The notes below the pieces were generated by a model. It was not told the DNA's origin, searched no databases, and saw only the letters and a program-made list of their open reading frames with translations. From Pseudomonas thermotolerans DSM 14292 (GTDB lineage: Bacteria > Pseudomonadota > Gammaproteobacteria > Pseudomonadales > Pseudomonadaceae), in assembly GCF_000364625.1 (NCBI RefSeq), contig NZ_KB822602.1, positions 124,001-188,000 of the forward strand: DNA of 64,000 nt, in the 5' to 3' direction. Below, one piece after another: positions 57,915 to 64,000 of the stretch. The position numbers and the translations under genes are program-made. The first letter of the stretch is position 1. Every line of letters begins with the position of its first letter.

Positions 57915-58918
57915 CGCTGGCTGCGCTGGAAGCGCCGCGGCGGCACCCCCTTCCAGCGCTTGAAGGCGTGGATGAAGTTGGACACCTCGCTGTAGCCCAG
58001 GCGCTCGGCGATCTCCTCCAGGCTCAGGCTGCCGAGGCCGAGCAGTTCCTCGGCGAGGGTCTGGCGCACCTCCTCCTGGAGCAGTCTGAAGCTGGTTCCC
58101 TCGGCGCCCAGGTGGCGGCGCAAGGTGCGCGAGGTCATGTGCAGGTCGGCGGCCACCTGTTCCAGGTCTGGCAGGCGCCCGGGGCTTTCCAGCAGGCGAC
58201 TGCGCACTCGCGCGGCCAGGCCGTCGCGCTGCCGGCGGCGGGCGAGCAGATGCTGGCACTGGCGTTCGCAGAGCAGGGCGGTCTGCGGGCTGGCGCTGGC
58301 CAGCGGCAGGTCGAGCAGCCGGCGCGGGAACACGAAGCGGTTCTGCGCCTGGCCGAATTGCGGCAGCACGCCGATCTCCGCCTCGTACAGCCGGGTGTCC
58401 GCCGGCTCCGCCAGGCGCAGCTCCACGCGCAGCGGTGGCAAGTCGCGGCCGAACAGCTCGCGCTGCACCTGCAGCAGGCCGCCCAGGTCGCGCTCCAGCA
58501 GGAAGGCGCGCAGGTCCTCGGGCACCTGGTCGTCGTCGAGCAGCAGCCGGGCTTCCTCACCATGCTCTTCCAGGTGCATGCCGTGGAAGGCGTATGTCAG
58601 GTCCAGGTAGCGCAGGCCGAGGCGGGCGGCATCCCGGTAGGTGGGGCTGCTGAGCAGGGCGAAGCCCCAGATCCCATAGCTGTTCAGCTGGTAGCGCCGT
58701 CCGGCCAGCAGGCCCAGGCCCGGCCGGTGGCCCAGCTGGCGGGCCAGGTTGCGCAGCAACTGCAGCTCCTGCTCGGCGTCGATCTCCGCGCCGGGGTCGG
58801 CGAGCAGGCGCCAGTCCAGGCCGGTGCCGGCCAGGCAGGCGTCGATGCTCAGGCCGTGGTCGCGGCCGAACTGGGTGAGTAGCTGCACGCTGATGGCACT
58901 GCGGCGGGGGCGAGACAT
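57911..58918 (-). CDS. AraC-family regulator, probably of the BVMO operon
   Basis: 335 residues of the OruR-like AraC group: an N-terminal Arabinose_bd-type sensor (RYQLNSYGIWGFALLSSPTYRDA) and C-terminal HTH pair (LHMTSRTLRRHLGAEG and LGYSEVSNFIHAFKRW). It is divergent from the monooxygenase-esterase-SDR operon across 118 bases, so it is likely its activator. The ligand may be a substrate or product of that operon; this is inference. Confidence 0.9.
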   Translation of the reverse strand: MSRPRRSAISVQLLTQFGRDHGLSIDACLAGTGLDWRLLADPGAEIDAEQELQLLRNLARQLGHRPGLGLLAGRRYQLNSYGIWGFALLSSPTYRDAARLGLRYLDLTYAFHGMHLEEHGEEARLLLDDDQVPEDLRAFLLERDLGGLLQVQRELFGRDLPPLRVELRLAEPADTRLYEAEIGVLPQFGQAQNRFVFPRRLLDLPLASASPQTALLCERQCQHLLARRRQRDGLAARVRSRLLESPGRLPDLEQVAADLHMTSRTLRRHLGAEGTSFRLLQEEVRQTLAEELLGLGSLSLEEIAERLGYSEVSNFIHAFKRWKGVPPRRFQRSQR

Positions 58919-59036
58919 GCTTGTCCGAAACTCACAATTTTTGGCCGACTATGCCATAAACAAGATCCCGGGCAACCCCTAGCATCGCAAGGGCCTCAGG
59001 CGTGATTTCGAGGCGCAGAGAACCTGGGAGACAACA

Positions 59037-60506
59037 ATGCATAACAATTCCCCATCGCCCGTGCGGGTACTGATCATCGGTGCCGGCTTTGGCGGGCTGG
59101 GCCTGGCCATCCGGCTGCGCCAGGCCGGCATCGAGGACTTCCTGATCCTGGAGAAGGCCGACGAGGTCGGCGGCACCTGGCGCGACAACTGCTACCCGGG
59201 TGCGGCCTGCGACGTGCCCTCCCACCTGTATTCCTTTTCCTTCGCCCCCAAGCTCGACTGGTCGCGCAAGTTCGCGCCCCAGGAGGAGATCTTCGCCTAC
59301 CAGCGCCAGCTGGCCGACGACCATGGCCTGCGCCCGCGCATCCGCTTCGGCGTCGAGGTGTCCGGTGCCGAGTTCGACGAGGCCCGGGCCCTCTGGCAGG
59401 TGACCAGCACCGGCGGTGAGACCTTCCTGGCCCGCGTCTTGGTGAGCGCCTGCGGCCAGCTCAACCGCCCGCTGTACCCGCAGCTGCCGGGGATCGAGCG
59501 CTTCCGTGGCGAGGTATTCCATTCGGCACGCTGGAACCATGCCTACGACCTCTCCGGCAAGCGCGTGGCGGTGATCGGCACCGGCGCCAGCGCCATCCAG
59601 TTCGTCCCGCAGATCGCCCCCAAGGTAGCCAGGCTGCACCTGTTCCAGCGCTCGGCGGCCTACGTGATTCGCAAGCCGGACCGCGCCTACCGCAGTTGGG
59701 AGATCGCCCTGATGCGGCGCTTCCCGCTGCTGCAGAAGCTCGACCGGCTGCTCAAGTACGTGCAGCACGAGTCGCGGGTGCTGGCCTTCAGCGTATTTCC
59801 GCCGCTGATGCAGCTGTTCCGCATGAGCTTTTACGCCAACCTGCGCCGCGGCATCGCCGACCCGCAGCTGCGCCGCAAGCTGATCCCCGACTACCCGATG
59901 GGCTGCAAGCGCATCCTCATGGCCAACGACTACTACCCGGCGCTGGCCCGGGACAACGTCGAGGTGGTCACCGAGGGGATCCGTGAAGTGACTGAGACCG
60001 GGCTGATCGCTGGTGACGGTCGCGAGCGCGAGGTGGATGCGATCATCTACGGCACCGGCTTCGCCGCCACCGACTTCCTCGCGCCGATGCGCATCATCGG
60101 TCGCCACGGCCGGGAGCTGAACCAGGTATGGCGGGAGGGCGCCGAGGCCTACCTGGGGACCAGCGTCAGCGGCTTCCCCAACCTGTTCGTGCTCTACGGG
60201 CCGAACACCAACCTCGGCCACAACTCCATCCTCTACATGCTGGAGAGCCAGTTCAGCTATGTGCTCGGCTGCCTGCGCGCGCTGGAGGAGCGGGGCCTGC
60301 GCTACCTGGACGTGAAGCCCGAGGTGCAGCAGCGCTTCAACCAGCGTCTGCAGCAGCGCATCCGCCACACCGTCTGGGAGCAGGGCTGCACCAGCTGGTA
60401 CAAGACCGCCGATGGCAAGAACACCAATAACTGGCCCGGCTTCACCATCGCCTATCGCCAGCTGACCCGCCAGCCTGAGCTTGCCGACTATGAATGCGTG
60501 CGCTGA
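59037..60506 (+). CDS. Baeyer-Villiger-type flavin monooxygenase
   Basis: 489 residues. The first dinucleotide motif is GAGFGG (15-20), the second GTGASA (181-186). Between them stands the BVMO fingerprint FxGxxxHxxxW (Phe156, Gly158, His162, Trp166). Such enzymes insert oxygen next to a ketone with NADPH and O2, giving an ester or lactone. A GGGAGAC site precedes the ATG. The esterase gene overlaps it by 17 bases, suggesting that the ester product is hydrolysed at once. The substrate is unknown. Confidence 0.92.
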   Translation: MHNNSPSPVRVLIIGAGFGGLGLAIRLRQAGIEDFLILEKADEVGGTWRDNCYPGAACDVPSHLYSFSFAPKLDWSRKFAPQEEIFAYQRQLADDHGLRPRIRFGVEVSGAEFDEARALWQVTSTGGETFLARVLVSACGQLNRPLYPQLPGIERFRGEVFHSARWNHAYDLSGKRVAVIGTGASAIQFVPQIAPKVARLHLFQRSAAYVIRKPDRAYRSWEIALMRRFPLLQKLDRLLKYVQHESRVLAFSVFPPLMQLFRMSFYANLRRGIADPQLRRKLIPDYPMGCKRILMANDYYPALARDNVEVVTEGIREVTETGLIAGDGREREVDAIIYGTGFAATDFLAPMRIIGRHGRELNQVWREGAEAYLGTSVSGFPNLFVLYGPNTNLGHNSILYMLESQFSYVLGCLRALEERGLRYLDVKPEVQQRFNQRLQQRIRHTVWEQGCTSWYKTADGKNTNNWPGFTIAYRQLTRQPELADYECVR

Positions 60507-61431
60507 ATTCACCGCCCCGGCACCTGGGCAGCCGCTGCTCCGTGCCCTGCTGCGCGGCGCCCTGCGCCTGCTGTTCCGCGGCCTGGTGCGGCCGCCCATG
60601 CCGATCGCCGGGCAGCGCCTGGTACTGCGCCTGCTCACCGCGGCGACCCTGACTCCCGGCGGGGTACGGCGCAGCGCCGGCGAGCTGGGCGGGCGGCCCT
60701 GCGAATGGCATCACCCGGACCAGGCGGAGGAGGGCGTGCTGCTCTACCTGCACGGCGGCGCCTACCTGATCGGCGCGCCGGCCACCCACCGGGCGATCTG
60801 CGCCCATCTGGCCCGGCGCGCGCGTCTGGTGGTATGCGCCCTGGACTACCGGCTGGCCCCCGAGCATCCCTATCCAGCCGCATGCGAGGATGCCCTGGCC
60901 GCCTACCGGGAGCTACTGCGGCAGGGCCATCGACCGGAGCGGATTTTCATCGGCGGCGACTCGGCCGGCGGCAACCTGACCCTAGTCACCGCCCAGCGCC
61001 TGATCCGGGAGGGCCTGCCGGTTCCGGCCGGGCTGGTATGCCTGTCACCCTGGACCGACGCCAGCGGCGCGCACCTGCACCAGCCGCCGGGCGGCGATCC
61101 GCTGCTGCACCCGGCCTGGCTGGAACAGGCCGTGGGGCTGTTCTGTCCGCCAGGAATGGACCGCCGCGACCCCGGCCTGTCGCCGCTGTATGGCGAGCTG
61201 GCCGGGCTGCCGCCCCTGCTCATCCAGGTCGGCGAGGACGAGGTGTTGCGCGACGACAGCCTGCGCCTGGCCGAACGGGCCCGCGCCGCCGGCGTGGCGG
61301 TGACCCTGGAGCGTTATCCGGGGCTCTGGCACGTGTTTCAGGCCCATGCCGGCCTGCTGCGCAGCGCCGACCTGGCTCTGGCGCGCGTCGCCGCCTTCAT
61401 CGATCAGCTGAGGAGAAGTACGGATGCCTAA
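60490..61431 (+). CDS. HSL-type alpha/beta-hydrolase esterase
   Basis: 313 residues of the hormone-sensitive-lipase family (family IV). The oxyanion motif HGGAYL and the nucleophile motif GDSAGGN are clear; the catalytic Asp is in VGEDEVLRDD and the His in LWHVFQ. It starts inside the BVMO gene (ATG at 60490) and overlaps the SDR gene by eight bases. In context it would open the ester or lactone made by the BVMO. Confidence 0.92.
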   Translation: MNACAEFTAPAPGQPLLRALLRGALRLLFRGLVRPPMPIAGQRLVLRLLTAATLTPGGVRRSAGELGGRPCEWHHPDQAEEGVLLYLHGGAYLIGAPATHRAICAHLARRARLVVCALDYRLAPEHPYPAACEDALAAYRELLRQGHRPERIFIGGDSAGGNLTLVTAQRLIREGLPVPAGLVCLSPWTDASGAHLHQPPGGDPLLHPAWLEQAVGLFCPPGMDRRDPGLSPLYGELAGLPPLLIQVGEDEVLRDDSLRLAERARAAGVAVTLERYPGLWHVFQAHAGLLRSADLALARVAAFIDQLRRSTDA

Positions 61432-62188
61432 CATTCTGATTACCGGCGCCGCCTCGGGGATCGGCGCGGCCACCGCCCGGCTGTTCCATGCGCGCGGCTG
61501 GGCGGTCGGCCTGCTGGACGTCAACCGGGAGGCGCTGCTCGCCCTGTCCGACGAGCTGGGCGGCGCCTGGCACGCAGTGGTGGACGTCACCGATGCAGCG
61601 GCCGTGCGCCAGGCCCTGGCGGACTTCTGCGGCCGCCACGACGGTCGCCTGCGCCTGCTGTTCAACTGCGCCGGGGGGCTGCGCTTCGGGCACTTCGAGA
61701 GCATCGACCTGGACGAGCACGTGCGCATCCTCGACATCAACCTGCGCGGCTTGTTGCAGGTCACCTACGCGGCCTTCCCGTACCTCAAGGCGGCCTCGGG
61801 CGCCCAGGTGATCAACATGGGGTCGGCATCCGGGCTCTATGGCACGCCGCACATGGTCAGCTACTCGGCCTCCAAGTTCGCCGTGCGCGGGCTGACCGAG
61901 GCACTGGAGCTGGAATGGCGCCGCCACGGCATCCACGTCGGCGACCTGATGCCGCCCTTCGTGCGCACCCCTATGGTCGACAGTCAGCGCTTCGTGCCGC
62001 CGACCCTGCGGCGCCTGGGCGTGCGGCTGGAGGCCGAGCATATCGCCGAGGCGGTCTGGCAGCAGGCTCGGCACGCCCGGGTGCACCGGCCGATCAGCTG
62101 GAGCTTCAGGCTGATGTACTGGACCGGGCAGCTGTCGCCGAGCTGGCTGAACCGAGCGGTGATGGGCTGGCTGAGCCGGGAGGGCTGA
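61424..62188 (+). CDS. Short-chain dehydrogenase/reductase
   Basis: 254 residues. The NAD(P) motif is TGAASGIG (7-14), the catalytic serine is in MGSASGLYG, and the Tyr-x-x-x-Lys motif is YSASK. The acidic residue after the second strand (LDVNREA) suggests NAD+. AGGAGAAGTACGG lies before the ATG. Third gene of the BVMO operon; it may oxidise an alcohol to the ketone used by the BVMO or the alcohol freed by the esterase. Confidence 0.93.
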   Translation: MPNILITGAASGIGAATARLFHARGWAVGLLDVNREALLALSDELGGAWHAVVDVTDAAAVRQALADFCGRHDGRLRLLFNCAGGLRFGHFESIDLDEHVRILDINLRGLLQVTYAAFPYLKAASGAQVINMGSASGLYGTPHMVSYSASKFAVRGLTEALELEWRRHGIHVGDLMPPFVRTPMVDSQRFVPPTLRRLGVRLEAEHIAEAVWQQARHARVHRPISWSFRLMYWTGQLSPSWLNRAVMGWLSREG

Positions 62189-62484
62189 GAGCTCCTGCTC
62201 CCGCGCCGTTCCGCCGACCGTCCTTCGGAGCGGCGATGTTTCCGTGGCCGCCCGTCCGTCCGCAGCCTCGGCCGCCGGCAGATCCTGGCGCCGGGCGCTA
62301 AGCTGCAAGGCAGGGCTCTGGCCGGCCGTGAGCCTGGCGGCCACCCCGCACGGGTCCAGTGCTGCCGGGCCCGACGCTTGCTTGATCGCGGCACGTCCCT
62401 CCAGTGTCGCCGTGCCGGTCGCCAGACCGGTCGCACCCAGCGAAATGCGGTACCCATCAGCCGTCGCTTGAGAGGAGGTTTGTC
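62189..62484 (+). other. Intergenic stretch before rraB
   Basis: 296 bases without a supportable gene: the open frames have no ribosome site or family pattern. It must hold the rraB promoter, but no clear -35/-10 pair stands out. A near-inverted pair GCCGGTCGC / AGACCGGTCGC lies at about 62413-62432. Confidence 0.4.
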
Positions 62485-62829
62485 ATGAGCACTGCCTTCC
62501 ACGATGACGCCAGCAGTAAAGTGCTGCGCCGCATGAAAGAGGGTGGCTTCGATTTCACCCGGTTCCATCCCATCGAGTTCTACGCCATCTTTCCCGACGA
62601 GGAGCGGGCGCGACTGGCGGCCCGCCGACTGCCCCAGGGCGAGTCTCTGAACACCCAGGTCAGTGCCGACGAGAATGGCGCCTGGCAGCTGGCGGTGAGC
62701 AAGGTGATGTACGCCACCAGAGAGGACATCGGCGACTTCGCGCAGAGTCTGGAGACCCTGGTCGCACCCCTGGGCGGGGTGCTGGATGGCTGGGGCGTGA
62801 CCCAGGAAGCCTACGAGCGACGAACCTGA
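62485..62829 (+). CDS. rraB: Ribonuclease E inhibitor RraB family protein
   Basis: 114 residues with the RraB pattern: KVLRRMKEGGFDFTRFHPIEFYAIF and the C-terminal GGVLDGWGV. In E. coli RraB binds RNase E and alters degradosome composition. AGAGGAGG lies before the ATG. The following amidotransferase gene is 63 bases downstream. Confidence 0.9.
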   Translation: MSTAFHDDASSKVLRRMKEGGFDFTRFHPIEFYAIFPDEERARLAARRLPQGESLNTQVSADENGAWQLAVSKVMYATREDIGDFAQSLETLVAPLGGVLDGWGVTQEAYERRT

Positions 62830-62892
62830 GTCGCGGGCCCTCGCGCCGCGGGCACGGTTTGCGTCAGACTGTGCCCCGGAGGAATTCCCGAC

Positions 62893-63603
62893 ATGTCCGA
62901 CATCCTGATCCTGACGCACGTCGACTACTGTCCCCCCGGCCATCTGAGCGATTTCCTGACGGCGCGGCGCCTGGACTTCCGGGTGCTGCGCGCCGACCTG
63001 GGCGAGCTGGACGGCTACGACCTCGACCGCCCCAGGGCGGTGGCGGTGATGGGCGGGCCGATGAGCGTCAACGACCCGCTGCCTTGGCTGAGCACCGAGG
63101 TGGCGGCCCTGCGTCACTTCATCCGCCGCGACATCCCGCTGATCGGCCACTGCCTGGGCGGCCAGCTGATCGCCAGGGCACTGGGGGCTCGGGTGCAGCG
63201 CATGCCCTATACCGAGGTCGGCTGGCAGCCGCTGCGGCGCCTGCCGCAGGCGGCCGACGATCCTTGGGTCGCCGGACTGCCCGAGGAACTGGTCATCTAC
63301 CAGTGGCATAGCGATACCTTTGACTTGCCGGAGGGCGCCCGGCACCTGCTGTCCAGCGCCTGGTGCCGCAACCAGGCGTTCGCCTGGGGCGAGCGGGTGC
63401 TGGCTCTGCAGGGCCATCCGGAAATCACCGAGTCCCTGCTGCGTGCCTGGCTGGAAGGCTGGTCGCACCTGCTGGATGCCAGCCAGCCGAGCCAGCAGGG
63501 CGTGGAGCAGATGCTCGAAGCCCTGCCGGAGAAGGTCTCCGCCCTGCAGCGGGTCGCCGAGCACTTCTGGAGCCGCTGGCTGGGCCTGGCCGGGCTGGCC
63601 TGA
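62893..63603 (+). CDS. Class I glutamine amidotransferase-like protein
   Basis: 236 residues of the stand-alone GATase1 family (GMP-synthase-like). The nucleophile is in GHCLGGQLIA, the catalytic His/Glu in LQGHPEIT. Such proteins include gamma-glutamyl hydrolases active on glutamylated amines or peptides; the substrate here is unknown. GGAGG precedes the ATG. Confidence 0.9.
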   Translation: MSDILILTHVDYCPPGHLSDFLTARRLDFRVLRADLGELDGYDLDRPRAVAVMGGPMSVNDPLPWLSTEVAALRHFIRRDIPLIGHCLGGQLIARALGARVQRMPYTEVGWQPLRRLPQAADDPWVAGLPEELVIYQWHSDTFDLPEGARHLLSSAWCRNQAFAWGERVLALQGHPEITESLLRAWLEGWSHLLDASQPSQQGVEQMLEALPEKVSALQRVAEHFWSRWLGLAGLA

Positions 63604-63604
63604 G

Positions 63605-64000
63605 TCAGCCGCTGCGTGGCCGGCGGCCGTTGCGACGCCTGGCCCAGTTGCGCTGCACCCACCAGCGCCAGTAGAGCAGGGTCAGCAGGTAGCCGAGCAG
63701 GCCGGCGACCACCCCGCAGATCAGGGAGCCGACCAGGAAGGGTTCGAGGATCGGCTTCCACATCAGCTGCAGCAGATCCCACGAGGGTTCGTCGAGGAAG
63801 CCGCTGACCTTCGGCCAGACCTGTTCGGCGACCTGGCCTGCGGGCGTCTGGAGGATCCAGGTGCCCAGCTTGTAGGTGCAGTAGAACACCGGCGGCATGG
63901 TGATCGGATTGGTCAGCCAGACCAGGCCCACGGCGATCGGCAGGTTGCCGCGCACCAGTACCGCCAGGCTGGCGGCTATTAGCATCTGCATGGGGAGGGG
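63605..64000 (-). CDS. DUF2062 membrane protein (cut by right edge)
   Basis: The frame is open to the window end, so the N-terminus is missing; about 131 residues remain. NLPIAVGLVWLTNPITMPPVFY and the PFLVGSLICGVVAGLLGYLLT helices are diagnostic of DUF2062, a family of small inner-membrane proteins of unknown function. The tail is rich in Arg. It converges on the amidotransferase gene, one base from its stop. Confidence 0.9.
   Translation of the reverse strand, partial: PLPMQMLIAASLAVLVRGNLPIAVGLVWLTNPITMPPVFYCTYKLGTWILQTPAGQVAEQVWPKVSGFLDEPSWDLLQLMWKPILEPFLVGSLICGVVAGLLGYLLTLLYWRWWVQRNWARRRNGRRPRSG

Noticed and set aside
61984..63564. 526-codon minus-strand frame across SDR, rraB and the amidotransferase genes
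   Set aside because: It runs through three well-supported genes and an intergenic gap and resembles no protein family.

Overview
The window is GC-rich bacterial chromosome, almost fully coding, and reads as Pseudomonas. The grounds are the gene contents and orders familiar from the P. aeruginosa lineage: flgZ-flgN-flgM-flgA / cheV-cheR; yjcH-actP; a MASE2-type cyaB near trkH; an emrAB pair divergent from a LysR gene, followed by gltX and tRNA-Ala/tRNA-Glu genes; and plpD. The species cannot be fixed from the sequence alone. No rRNA, CRISPR array, intact mobile element, prophage or plasmid function was seen.

Left part (1-11.8 kb). After the tail of an MgtE-type Mg2+ transporter and a decayed ISL3-type transposase remnant comes a compact aromatic-catabolism block. 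pchA-pchC-pchX-pchF (minus strand) encode 4-hydroxybenzaldehyde dehydrogenase and the 4-cresol dehydrogenase flavocytochrome. A XylR/DmpR-type sigma-54 activator is divergent from them, followed by a SphA-type outer-membrane channel, then pobR and pobA. Together they would take 4-cresol (p-cresol) through 4-hydroxybenzyl alcohol, 4-hydroxybenzaldehyde and 4-hydroxybenzoate to protocatechuate; ring cleavage genes are not in the window. The pchA and channel promoters share a 14-base TGGCACGnTAGTTG core. A solitary tatA lies just after pobA, and PchX carries a twin-arginine signal.

Middle part (11.8-44 kb). This holds L-serine deaminase, a glutamine-synthetase-like ligase, an MFS carrier, the flagellar/chemotaxis block (with recognisable FliA and RpoN promoters), a GH17 membrane protein, an acetate permease operon behind a striking 13-bp inverted repeat, acyl-CoA dehydrogenase, oligopeptidase B, a MoxR/VWA pair with a GFA-family gene between them, cysK, the type Vd patatin autotransporter PlpD, a SelW-like protein, adenylate cyclase CyaB, several AraC regulators and TrkH.

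Right part (44-64 kb). This holds the emrAB exporter with a divergent LysR gene, gltX, two identical tRNA-Ala(GGC)-tRNA-Glu(TTC) pairs behind one strong promoter, and an Entner-Doudoroff run pgl-edd-eda linked to a thioesterase gene. Then come dusC, an LTA-synthase-like membrane sulfatase-fold enzyme, an AraC regulator divergent from a Baeyer-Villiger monooxygenase-esterase-SDR operon, rraB, a class I amidotransferase and a DUF2062 gene cut by the right edge.

Most of the window is core genome of known families. The parts most worth follow-up are the p-cresol block (PchX/TatA export idea, paired sigma-54-like promoters), the uncharacterised BVMO operon, the MoxR-GFA-VWA arrangement and the actP operator.
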